Positions 1 through 7,335 of a stretch of 14,440 nt of DNA are shown in pieces (positions within the stretch are counted from its first letter, which is position 1; each line of letters opens with the position of its first letter). Below the pieces are notes generated by a model. It was not told where the DNA came from. It saw only the letters and a list, made by a program, of their open reading frames with translations, and searched no databases. The position numbers and the translations under genes were made by a program. The stretch comes from Lachnospiraceae bacterium (GTDB lineage Bacteria > Bacillota > Clostridia > Lachnospirales > Lachnospiraceae), in the NCBI GenBank assembly GCA_004552595.1, contig SFNX01000039.1, forward strand, positions 1-14,440, given 5' to 3'.

Positions 1-210
1 CTTTAATTTATAGTTTTTTCATCGAAACCATTATATCAAAGGCTAACGATTACTCTCATTTTTTATTTATTTTTCAACTGATAAAATCTTTACACTAATG
101 CTAATAATTATCTAAAAAATTATAAACATTAAATAAACACCTGTGGTTCTTTTGCATAAAGTTCTTCATCTGCCCGTCTGACACTATTGAAGTGATTATC
201 ATTGTTGCAC
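1..210. other. AT-rich non-coding stretch at left edge
   Basis: This stretch lies beyond the hemZ terminator and runs to the window edge. It is AT-rich and I see no convincing gene, RNA or repeat in it. A 65-codon minus-strand reading frame (101-298) runs through the terminator and overlaps the hemZ end, with no family resemblance, so I do not call it. In many clostridia hisS follows hemZ closely; no part of hisS is recognisable here. Confidence 0.5.
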
Positions 211-251
211 AAAAAGAAAAGGAAGATAATCCTTTTGCAAGACTATCTTCC
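211..251 (-). terminator. Intrinsic terminator after hemZ
   Basis: Read on the minus strand, a perfect 8-bp stem (GGAAGATA at 251-244 pairing with TATCTTCC at 228-221) encloses a 15-base loop and is followed at once by TTTTCTTTTT (220-211). This is the classic Rho-independent layout, about 19 bases past the hemZ stop codon, so it most likely ends the galE-rel-MBL-hemZ transcript. The loop is longer than usual but contains a further short CTT/AAG pairing that could shorten it. Confidence 0.7.
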
Positions 252-269
252 ATCTTTATATTTGCATGA

Positions 270-1679
270 CTAATTAAAAAGCTGTCTCTTTCGTTCAATC
301 ATTTCATCTATTTTACTGATGTAAAGCCCTACATCCTTCACGTTATCACATCTTTCAATTCGGCCGTCTCCATACACGCGCTTAGTGACAGTTCCGGCGC
401 CTAGAGCCACGATTGTCTGCACTTCCTCCATGATGAGGATGTTGTATATTCCTTCTTTGCCCGGGCGTGAATACCCTGTGTTTTCGTAGTTGCCGGTCAT
501 GTTCTTCTGGCGGTAAAGGTAGTACGGCTCCATTCCAAGCGACTGCATGCAATCCGCCTGAAGTTTAAGCATGCCATCGGTGATTTCTGATTTGATTTCA
601 GGGTGTGCCTTCAAATATTCGTCCATATGAGCGGCGCGCTTAATCGCCATTGAATGAATTGTCACGCTATCAGGTGAAAGCTTCGCGATTTCATCAAATG
701 TATATTTTACCTTCGCCTCATCTTCTCCCGGAAGTCCAAGAATCAAATCCGTATTTATATTGTCAAAGTACTTCCTTGCAAGCGCGAATGCCTTCCTGAA
801 CTCATCAACACTATGCGCTCTGCCAATAAGCTTAAGCGTCTCATCATTCATCGTCTGTGGATTAACGGAAATCCTTGTCACACCGTTTCTTAAAAGCGCG
901 ACAAGCTTATCCTCGGTAATGCTATCAGGTCGCCCTGCCTCAACTGTAATCTCACGACAGCTTGACAAGTCAAGTTTCTTTCTCACATACGACATTAGTT
1001 CATCAATCTGATAAGGCAAAAGTGTCGTCGGCGTGCCTCCACCAACATATACCGTATCTATTACCTTGTCTGCAAATTGTTCACTGACATAATCGATTTC
1101 TTTTTTCAGGCAGTTAATATATTCATCTACTCTGTCTCTCCACTTTGCGATTGCGTTCGATGTAAACGAGCAATAAAGACATGTCGTTGGACAGAACGGA
1201 ATTCCGATGTAAATACTGTAGCCCCTGTCGCCATGAAGTGACTCAAGAATGCCGACTTCCTTTTTAGCAATATTAGTTGAAAGTTCAATCTTCTCATCTG
1301 TTACAAGATAAGTATCTTTAAGGAATGTGCTTATTTCATCATCGCTCTTTTTATCAAGGATCATTGACATCGGAAGCTTTGTAGGTCTTATTCCTGTAAG
1401 TGTACCCCATGGGAGTGTCCTGCCGGTCAGCTCCGACAATATTATGTAAACTTTTCTTTTGATCTTATTCTTAAACTGCGGTCTGTCCTCACCACAATTT
1501 TCAACTCTGACTTCCCTTACTTCACTGTCAGGAGTCTCTACCCTATAATAAAATGCCTCTACATTATTACTTATCTCACTACCCCACTCCTTAACCTCAA
1601 CATCTTCACTCTGGAAGAATGCCTTTGTAAGTGAGTGAAGGTCATAGCTAAAACTTAAGTCCGAAATATAAATTCTCAT
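270..1679 (-). CDS. hemZ: HemZ-type radical SAM protein (coproporphyrinogen III dehydrogenase family)
   Basis: This is a 469-residue cytoplasmic radical SAM enzyme of the HemN/HemZ family. Members oxidatively decarboxylate coproporphyrinogen III without oxygen, or act as related heme-handling enzymes. The cluster-binding motif is C163-x3-C167-x2-C170 inside GIPFCPTTCLYCSF, followed by the SAM-contacting VGGGTPT at 212-218. A typical HemZ C-terminal part has YYLYRQKNMTGNYENTGYS near 386-404. The roughly 150-residue extension before the cysteines is characteristic of HemZ rather than HemN, and the length is normal for the family. The ATG is preceded by GAAAGGAT at good spacing. It is the last gene of the galE-rel-MBL-hemZ series, 59 bases after the MBL gene, but a terminator-like hairpin stands between them. 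The actual substrate in this organism is not shown by the sequence; many anaerobic clostridia carry hemZ without a complete heme pathway. Confidence 0.9.
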   Translation of the reverse strand: MRIYISDLSFSYDLHSLTKAFFQSEDVEVKEWGSEISNNVEAFYYRVETPDSEVREVRVENCGEDRPQFKNKIKRKVYIILSELTGRTLPWGTLTGIRPTKLPMSMILDKKSDDEISTFLKDTYLVTDEKIELSTNIAKKEVGILESLHGDRGYSIYIGIPFCPTTCLYCSFTSNAIAKWRDRVDEYINCLKKEIDYVSEQFADKVIDTVYVGGGTPTTLLPYQIDELMSYVRKKLDLSSCREITVEAGRPDSITEDKLVALLRNGVTRISVNPQTMNDETLKLIGRAHSVDEFRKAFALARKYFDNINTDLILGLPGEDEAKVKYTFDEIAKLSPDSVTIHSMAIKRAAHMDEYLKAHPEIKSEITDGMLKLQADCMQSLGMEPYYLYRQKNMTGNYENTGYSRPGKEGIYNILIMEEVQTIVALGAGTVTKRVYGDGRIERCDNVKDVGLYISKIDEMIERKRQLFN

Positions 1680-1691
1680 TCTTATCCTTTC

Positions 1692-1716
1692 AAAAAAAGG
1701 TGTCCTAAGACACCTT
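1692..1716 (-). terminator. Terminator-like hairpin in the hemZ leader
   Basis: On the minus strand AAGGTGTC (1716-1709), loop TTAG and GACACCTT (1704-1697) form a perfect 8-bp stem followed by five more T residues (1696-1692), giving a run of seven. This is a textbook intrinsic terminator, 22 bases after the MBL stop codon. The T-run ends one base before the hemZ Shine-Dalgarno region and only 12 bases before its ATG. No room remains for a promoter between hairpin and gene, so hemZ must be expressed by read-through, attenuation control or a promoter upstream of the hairpin. Confidence 0.8.
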
Positions 1717-1738
1717 GTAATTTAGCAATATAGATTAA

Positions 1739-2365
1739 TCAGCAAAACGGATTGTGCTTTCTCTCATACCCGATTGTTGTCGACTCTCCATGTCCCGGGT
1801 ATACCTTGATTTCATCATCAAGTCTCATAAGCTTTTCCTTTAAGGACCGATCAAGCATGCCGCCGCTTCCTGTCGGTAAATCCGTACGTCCGCATGAACC
1901 TGCGAATAAAGTATCTCCCGCAATTAAAAGCTTCTCACTCTCAATTAAGTAACAACAGCTTCCGGCTGTATGTCCCGGAGTAGAAATCATCTTAATCTCA
2001 ATTCCGTTAATTGTTACCTTTTCATTATCCTTAAGGTAGACATCCGCTTCAACAGTATAATTTCTTCCAATCTGGTTTGACACATTAAGCTCACTTGATG
2101 CAAGCAAATCCTTTTCAAGCTCTGATGCATAAATCTTAACGCCGGCCTTTTCTCTTAACTCATTTGCACCCATAATATGGTCAAAATGTCCATGCGTAAG
2201 CATAATTGCGCTAACCTTTATTTCATTTTTAAGAAGTGCATTGTATATTCCAACACCATCTGCTGCCGGGTCAAATACTATCGCTTCCTTCTTCTCATCA
2301 TCATACACAAAGTAGCAGTTGGTCTGGACGTATCCAATTGTCATGCTTCCGATTTTGATGCTCAT
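1739..2365 (-). CDS. MBL-fold metallo-hydrolase (glyoxalase II / YcbL-like)
   Basis: This 208-residue single-domain cytoplasmic protein belongs to the metallo-beta-lactamase superfamily, hydroxyacylglutathione-hydrolase-like branch. The metal ligands are all visible: H58-x-H60-x-D62-H63 in THGHFDHIMG, H132 in STPGHTAGS, D151 in AGDTLF and H192 in YPGHGE. Family members hydrolyse thioesters such as S-lactoylglutathione, but clostridia usually lack glutathione, so the true substrate is unknown. The ATG lies 2 bases after the rel stop codon and its AGAGGA ribosome binding site is formed by the last rel codons, so translation is probably coupled to rel. A rel-MBL-hemZ order is common in clostridia, but I know of no demonstrated link with (p)ppGpp. 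The family call is firm; the specific function is open. Confidence 0.9.
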   Translation of the reverse strand: MSIKIGSMTIGYVQTNCYFVYDDEKKEAIVFDPAADGVGIYNALLKNEIKVSAIMLTHGHFDHIMGANELREKAGVKIYASELEKDLLASSELNVSNQIGRNYTVEADVYLKDNEKVTINGIEIKMISTPGHTAGSCCYLIESEKLLIAGDTLFAGSCGRTDLPTGSGGMLDRSLKEKLMRLDDEIKVYPGHGESTTIGYERKHNPFC

Positions 2366-2367
2366 TT

Positions 2368-4647
2368 TTATCCTCTTGTTCTTTCTATTTCAATTACACC
2401 GTCGATTGACTTAAGTCTGTCAATTACATTTCTTAGTTCTTCTTTTCCCGACGTCTCGAATGAAAGCGATGTAACAGCAGTTCCGTTCTTAGCCGGTCTT
2501 CCATTTACAGAAATAACGTTAACGTTTTTCTCAGTAAGAACTCTTGTGATCGCCATAAGCATTCCCGGCTTATCACTGATTAACATCGTAATTTCAACTA
2601 CATACTTAGAGCGTGAGGCAAGTATATCTTCTGACCATTCTGCCTCAATGAGCCTTACTCTCTCAAGCTCAGGCAGATTAATCATGTTAACACAGTCGGT
2701 TCTATGAATCGAAACACCTCTTCCACGCGTTACAAAACCGATAATTTCATCTCCCGGTATTGGTGAGCAGCATTTGGAAAAATGTACCGAAAGGTCATCC
2801 ATACCCTGGACGATAATGCCGGCCTTGCCTCCGGTGTGTTTATGCTTATCTCTGTTAGCATCATTTATACTTTTTGCAAGGTCTTCATCCGAAACGATTG
2901 CAGGGTGATCCTTTTCATATAACTCCTGCATTTTGTTGATTATCTGACCTTCTCTTAATCCTCCGTGACCAACAGCCGCCCTTACTGCATCCCAGTCATG
3001 GAAGCCGTATTTCTTCATGACTGCATCCATATACTCAGCGACGAAAAGCTTCTCAACTTCAATCCCCTTAGTCTTGCAGTATGCAACCATCATATCGTGG
3101 CCCTTGGCAATATTTTCTTCCTTAAGTTCGCTTCTGAACCACTGCTGGATTTTATTTTTAGCCTGTGACGACTTTACTATATTAAGCCAATCCCTACTTG
3201 GGCCGTGTGAATTCTGTGAAGTAACTACTTCAACTCTGTCACCGTTTTGAAGGATATAGTCATTCTTGACCATCTGCCCGTTAACTCTTGCACCTACCAT
3301 CTTATTGCCGACTGCAGTATGTACACTGTAGGCAAAATCAATAGGTGTTGAGCCGGCAGGCAAAGTCTTTACATCACCTGTCGGAGTAAATACATATACT
3401 GTATCGGAATATACATCAAGGTCTGTTTTGACTGAGCTTAAGAATTCCTTGTTATCGGACATATCCTTCTGCCAGTCAAGAATCTGATGAAGCCATGACA
3501 TCTTCTCAGCTTCCGATTCCTTAATGATATTTCCGTTAGATGCTTCTTTATATTTCCAGTGTGCTGCAATACCGTATTCGGCAGTTCTGTGCATTTCATA
3601 CGTTCTAATCTGGATTTCAAACGGCGTACCTGTCTTACCGACAAGTGTCGTATGAAGTGACTGATACATATTTGGCTTTGGCATTGCAATATAATCTTTA
3701 AATCTACCCGGAATTGGCTTATAAATCTCATGGATAATACCAAGTGCCGCATAGCAGTCTTTAATTGAATCAACAATAATTCTTACTGCAAACAAATCAT
3801 AAATCTGGTCAAGAGACTTATCCTGATTAAGCATCTTACGATATATACTGAAAAAGTGCTTAACCCTGCCGTCAATTTGTGCTTTAATCCCGGCTGCACT
3901 TATTGCTTCTGCAACCTCATCTACTATGTCCTGAACAAAGGCTTCTCTTACAGACTTACGTACCGCAATTTTATCAACAAGATCTCTGTACACCTCAGGT
4001 TCAAGATACTTAAGAGATAAATCATCAAGCTCAACCTTAACCTTTGAAATACCAAGACGCTGTGCTAACGGTGCATATATGTCCATAGTCTCTTTCGCGA
4101 TTTCCTTTTGCTTAGCTTCAGGCTGATGAGAAAGTGTTCTCATATTGTGAAGTCTGTCCGCGAGTTTAACCATAATTACACGTATGTCTTTTGCCATAGC
4201 AATAAACATACGTCTTAAGTTCTCTGCCTGGTATTCAAGCTTGTCGTTATTATATTTGATTTTCTCAAGCTTTGTAACGCCATCAACTATTAAAGCAACA
4301 TCAGGACCGAATTCTCTTTCAATATCTTCATCGGTCATAACCGTATCTTCAACTACATCATGTAATAGTCCTGCAACGATTGATTCCTTATCAAGCTGCA
4401 AATCAGCCAAAATAATAGCTACGCAAAGAGGGTGAACTATATATGGTTCTCCCGATTTACGCAGCTGTTTTGCATGTGCCTTAGAGGCGATATTATATGC
4501 TTTTTCAATTAGGGTAATGTCATCTGATGGGTGGTATTTTTGCACACGTTCAATAAGGTCCCTGTAGAGTTCCTCGGGACTTAGAAATTCTTTCATGGCT
4601 TCTATTCTGCCATCATCAATTATAAGTTCGTGTCTTTCCCTGTCCAC
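2368..4647 (-). CDS. rel: Bifunctional (p)ppGpp synthetase/hydrolase (Rel/RSH)
   Basis: This is a long RSH enzyme of 759 residues, which makes pppGpp/ppGpp from ATP and GTP/GDP on starvation and degrades it again. The HD hydrolase domain shows H72, H96-D97, E100-D101 and D164 (KLADRLHNMRT), so it should be active. The synthetase domain has the RFKD signature (315-318) typical of bifunctional enzymes rather than the EFDD of E. coli RelA, then Y328-QSLH and E344 in FEIQIRT. TGS (about 418-477), a Cys-Cys zinc-finger-like region (C626-C627) and a C-terminal ACT domain (about 682-757) complete the family layout. The start is GTG, 20 bases after the galE stop codon, with only a GGGG-type ribosome site. 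An ATG at codon 18 (4596), just before the conserved SPEELY segment, is a realistic alternative. The gene is probably cotranscribed with galE and coupled to the MBL gene. Confidence 0.95.
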   Translation of the reverse strand: MDRERHELIIDDGRIEAMKEFLSPEELYRDLIERVQKYHPSDDITLIEKAYNIASKAHAKQLRKSGEPYIVHPLCVAIILADLQLDKESIVAGLLHDVVEDTVMTDEDIEREFGPDVALIVDGVTKLEKIKYNNDKLEYQAENLRRMFIAMAKDIRVIMVKLADRLHNMRTLSHQPEAKQKEIAKETMDIYAPLAQRLGISKVKVELDDLSLKYLEPEVYRDLVDKIAVRKSVREAFVQDIVDEVAEAISAAGIKAQIDGRVKHFFSIYRKMLNQDKSLDQIYDLFAVRIIVDSIKDCYAALGIIHEIYKPIPGRFKDYIAMPKPNMYQSLHTTLVGKTGTPFEIQIRTYEMHRTAEYGIAAHWKYKEASNGNIIKESEAEKMSWLHQILDWQKDMSDNKEFLSSVKTDLDVYSDTVYVFTPTGDVKTLPAGSTPIDFAYSVHTAVGNKMVGARVNGQMVKNDYILQNGDRVEVVTSQNSHGPSRDWLNIVKSSQAKNKIQQWFRSELKEENIAKGHDMMVAYCKTKGIEVEKLFVAEYMDAVMKKYGFHDWDAVRAAVGHGGLREGQIINKMQELYEKDHPAIVSDEDLAKSINDANRDKHKHTGGKAGIIVQGMDDLSVHFSKCCSPIPGDEIIGFVTRGRGVSIHRTDCVNMINLPELERVRLIEAEWSEDILASRSKYVVEITMLISDKPGMLMAITRVLTEKNVNVISVNGRPAKNGTAVTSLSFETSGKEELRNVIDRLKSIDGVIEIERTRG

Positions 4648-4667
4648 TGCTTACCCCGTTACAAGTA

Positions 4668-5696
4668 CTACTGAATGCCGTCCGGATTCTGCTTCTGGAA
4701 TCTCCATGCATCAGCGCACATTTCGTCTATATCTTTTGTTGCTTCCCAATGAAGTTCCGCCTTTGCCTTTGCCGGGTCTGCATAACATGTAGCAATATCT
4801 CCCGGTCTTCTGTCTTTGATTTCGTACGGAATGTCTCTTCCGACAGCCTTAGATACGCTCTTAATTACCTCAAGTACACTGTATCCGTTGCCTGTTCCCA
4901 GGTTATATATCTTAACTTTGTTGTCTGTCTCTTTCTTCATCTCATCAATCTTCTTAAGGGCGCATACATGTCCCTTAGCGAGGTCAACTACATGAATATA
5001 ATCTCTGACACCGGTTCCGTCCTTTGTATCGTAATCATTACCGAATACGCCAACCTTCTCAAGCTTACCTACAGCAACCTGTGTTACATATGGAAGAAGG
5101 TTATTCGGAATGCCCTTAGGATTCTCTCCAAGGAGTCCTGACTCATGTCCTCCGATTGGGTTGAAATATCTTAATAAAATAACATTCCATTCATTGTCAG
5201 ATACAGAAACATCGCTTAAAATCTGCTCAATCATAAACTTGGTACGTCCGTATGGATTAGTTACTCCACCGGTAGGACAGTCCTCTGTAATCGGAACGAA
5301 CGCCGGATCTCCGTAAACTGTTGCGGATGATGAAAAGACAATGCTCTTGCAGCCGTAATTTCTCATCACATCACAAAGAATCAGAGTTCCTGTAATATTG
5401 TTATGATAGTACTCAAGAGGCTTTCTGACAGATTCACCTACTGCTTTATACCCTGCAAAGTGTATTACTGAATCAATCGATTCAGATTTGAATACATTTT
5501 CAAGAGCCTGCTTATCGAGCAAATCAACATTGTAGAATTTAACATTTTTGCCTGTAATCTTCTCAATTCGATTGACTGCCTCCCGACATGAATTGTAAAG
5601 ATTATCAACAATTACTACTTCATATCCTGCGTTAATAAGCTCTACGCATGTATGTGAACCGATAAATCCGGCTCCCCCTGTAACTAAAACCGCCAT
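4668..5696 (-). CDS. galE: UDP-glucose 4-epimerase
   Basis: This 342-residue extended short-chain dehydrogenase/reductase interconverts UDP-glucose and UDP-galactose with bound NAD+. That serves the Leloir pathway and supplies UDP-galactose for cell-surface glycans. The Rossmann motif TGGAGFIG (6-13) opens the protein. The catalytic triad residues are S124 (FSSSATVYGD), Y149 and K153 (NPYGRTK), and GalE-type segments RYFNPIGGHESG and GVRDYIHVVDLA follow. The length is normal. I place the start at the ATG at 5696 because AAAGGAGGG lies directly upstream and the protein then begins with the canonical MAVLVTGG. The longer frame from 5714 would put that ribosome site inside the coding sequence. 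It is the first gene of the leftward galE-rel-MBL-hemZ block and is divergent from the MATE gene. Related epimerases acting on UDP-GlcNAc cannot be excluded. Confidence 0.93.
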   Translation of the reverse strand: MAVLVTGGAGFIGSHTCVELINAGYEVVIVDNLYNSCREAVNRIEKITGKNVKFYNVDLLDKQALENVFKSESIDSVIHFAGYKAVGESVRKPLEYYHNNITGTLILCDVMRNYGCKSIVFSSSATVYGDPAFVPITEDCPTGGVTNPYGRTKFMIEQILSDVSVSDNEWNVILLRYFNPIGGHESGLLGENPKGIPNNLLPYVTQVAVGKLEKVGVFGNDYDTKDGTGVRDYIHVVDLAKGHVCALKKIDEMKKETDNKVKIYNLGTGNGYSVLEVIKSVSKAVGRDIPYEIKDRRPGDIATCYADPAKAKAELHWEATKDIDEMCADAWRFQKQNPDGIQ

Positions 5697-5700
5697 ATAA

Positions 5701-5709
5701 CCCTCCTTT
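5701..5709 (-). promoter_or_regulatory. galE ribosome binding site, decides the start
   Basis: On the minus strand AAAGGAGGG (5709-5701) ends 4 bases before the ATG at 5696. It is among the strongest Shine-Dalgarno matches in the window and selects this ATG over the upstream ATG at 5714. Confidence 0.85.
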
Positions 5710-5719
5710 AGCAATACCT

Positions 5720-5748
5720 ATAATATATTACAACTTTTTTTGTATAAA
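5720..5748 (-). promoter_or_regulatory. Candidate galE promoter
   Basis: On the minus strand, TTTATA (5748-5743) and TATTAT (5725-5720) are separated by 17 bases. They match the sigma-A consensus at 4 of 6 and 5 of 6 positions. Transcription would begin near 5713, giving a short leader that still contains the ribosome binding site. The region is so AT-rich that alternative hexamers overlap, so the exact boxes are uncertain. Confidence 0.4.
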
Positions 5749-5834
5749 TTCCACAATAATTGCGAGTAACATTATCTTCGTCATTATATCATAAAAAATA
5801 CTGAATTTACGTTATTTATTCGTACATTTCTATA

Positions 5835-5863
5835 TTAAAAGCACATTCAAATTGTGCTATAAT
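5835..5863 (+). promoter_or_regulatory. Sigma-A promoter for the MATE exporter gene
   Basis: TTAAAA (5835-5840), a 17-base spacer and a perfect TATAAT (5858-5863) preceded by TGC (an extended -10) form the best promoter seen in the window. The predicted start near 5870 leaves a leader of about 110 bases before the exporter ATG, and that leader contains three small hairpins. Confidence 0.7.
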
Positions 5864-5874
5864 CCTTATTTAGA

Positions 5875-5940
5875 ACGCTTACGAAGCGTAATTATCATAC
5901 AATCCTTCTTAAGGACATTTTCAGAGCGGTGTTTTACCGC
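5875..5940 (+). promoter_or_regulatory. Leader with three consecutive hairpins before the MATE gene
   Basis: Three short perfect inverted repeats follow one another within 66 bases. They are ACGCTT-ACG-AAGCGT (5875-5889), TCCTT-CTT-AAGGA (5903-5915) and GCGGT-GTTTT-ACCGC (5926-5940). All lie downstream of the predicted transcription start and upstream of the exporter ribosome site. None is followed by a T-run, so they are not simple terminators. They may be an RNA regulatory structure, or the first may be a repressor operator. I do not recognise a known riboswitch class. Confidence 0.4.
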
Positions 5941-5982
5941 ATAACCCATAAATTTAAGCTTATATTATTAACGGAGAAAACA

Positions 5983-7335
5983 ATGGATACAGCAAATGAA
6001 AACAAAATGGGTATAATGCCGGTTGGCAAGTTACTTATTACAATGTCACTTCCAATGATGATTTCAATGGTAGTGCAGGCGCTTTACAATATCGTAGATT
6101 CGGTTTTTGTTTCAAGAGTCAGTGAAGATGCACTTACAGCCGTTTCGATGGCATTCCCGCTCCAGGCATTATGCATTGCGCTTGGTGCCGGAATGGGAGT
6201 CGGTGTCAATGCTCTTTTATCAAAATCACTTGGCGCCAAGGATAATGACATGGTTAATAAAAGTGCTCTTAATGGTCTTTTCATGACATTTGTAAGCTAT
6301 CTTGTTCTCTTAGTTATTGGTATTTTTGCCGTAAAGCCGTTTTACATGATTCAGACAGACTCTGCTGATATTATTCAGTACGGAACAGACTATCTTTCTG
6401 TTATATGCTGTTTTTCATTTGGTATGTTTTTTCAATTTACATTTGAGAGACTTCTTCAGTCTACCGGAAGAACTTTTCAGACAATGATTACCCAGACAGT
6501 GGGTGCAGTTACCAACATTATTCTTGATCCGATATTTATTTTCGGTTATTTCGGCGTTCCTGCTTTTGGCGTTAAAGGTGCCGCAATTGCAACCGTTATC
6601 GGGCAGATTATTGCAGCAGTACTGGCTCTTATTATGAATATAAAGGTTAATACTGACATTGACTTTTCATTGAAAGGATTTAAGCCTGATATAAAAATTA
6701 TCGGCATGATTTATAAAGTCGGTCTTCCTTCGATAATAATGCAGAGTATCGGTTCAGTCATGGTATTCTGTCTTAATAAAATTCTTATTGTTTTTTCATC
6801 AACGGCTGTTGCGGTATTCGGTGTATACTTCAAGCTCCAGAGCTTTGTATTTATGCCTGTATTCGGTCTTAACAACGGCTTGATTCCTATTATGGCATAC
6901 AACTATGGAGCAAAGAAAAAAGACCGTATGATTAAAACAATTAAGTGCGGTCTTTTGATTGCATTTTCTATTATGAGCGTTGGAATGGTTGTATTTGAAT
7001 TGTTCCCTGATGCAATACTTGCTCTATTCGAGGCATCAGACAATATGCTGGCTATGGGTAAGGTCGCTCTTAGAACAATTGCGATTCACTTTCCTATTGC
7101 TGCAATATGCATTGTACTCGGTTCAGCATTCCAGGCTCTTGGTAATGCCGTTTATTCAATGTTTGTATCAATAGCAAGACAGCTTGTAGTATTGATTCCT
7201 GTGGCATACGCTTTATCAAAGCTTGGAAATGTCAATTACGTATGGTGGTGCTTCCCAATTGCTGAGATCATGTCACTCACAATAACTGTAATCTTCTTTA
7301 TTAAGCTTAAGAGAGAAGTAATTGATAAAATTTAA
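5983..7335 (+). CDS. MATE-family multidrug/cation antiporter
   Basis: This 450-residue polytopic membrane protein belongs to the MATE (MOP) exporter family. These proteins export cationic drugs, dyes or metabolites in exchange for Na+ or H+. The pattern is about twelve hydrophobic segments in two halves. Family segments include LYNIVDSVFVSR near the start, LDPIFIFGYFGVPAFGVKGAAIAT mid-N-half (split by a conserved GVxGAA turn) and NYGAKKKDRM in the C-half. The length is typical of the NorM/MepA-like branch. I chose the ATG at 5983 because GGAG (5973-5976) lies 6 bases upstream; the frame could open at a GTG at 5929, but that would start inside a hairpin and lacks a ribosome site. It is the only rightward gene, with its own promoter. 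Its stop overlaps that of the DHFR gene. The substrate cannot be told from sequence. Confidence 0.93.
   Translation: MDTANENKMGIMPVGKLLITMSLPMMISMVVQALYNIVDSVFVSRVSEDALTAVSMAFPLQALCIALGAGMGVGVNALLSKSLGAKDNDMVNKSALNGLFMTFVSYLVLLVIGIFAVKPFYMIQTDSADIIQYGTDYLSVICCFSFGMFFQFTFERLLQSTGRTFQTMITQTVGAVTNIILDPIFIFGYFGVPAFGVKGAAIATVIGQIIAAVLALIMNIKVNTDIDFSLKGFKPDIKIIGMIYKVGLPSIIMQSIGSVMVFCLNKILIVFSSTAVAVFGVYFKLQSFVFMPVFGLNNGLIPIMAYNYGAKKKDRMIKTIKCGLLIAFSIMSVGMVVFELFPDAILALFEASDNMLAMGKVALRTIAIHFPIAAICIVLGSAFQALGNAVYSMFVSIARQLVVLIPVAYALSKLGNVNYVWWCFPIAEIMSLTITVIFFIKLKREVIDKI

Noticed and set aside
101..298. 65-codon minus-strand reading frame overlapping the hemZ end
   Set aside because: It runs through the hemZ terminator, starts inside hemZ in another frame and has no recognisable family features.
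2177..2707. 176-codon plus-strand reading frame opposite the MBL and rel genes
   Set aside because: It is antisense to two firmly identified genes and crosses their boundary; its composition is that of a reverse-frame shadow.
5697..5714. ATG at 5714 as the start of GalE
   Set aside because: It would bury the strong AAAGGAGGG site in coding sequence and add six residues before the canonical Rossmann start.
5929..5982. GTG at 5929 as the start of the MATE protein
   Set aside because: It lies in a hairpin without a ribosome site, whereas the ATG at 5983 has GGAG at good spacing and matches normal family N-termini.
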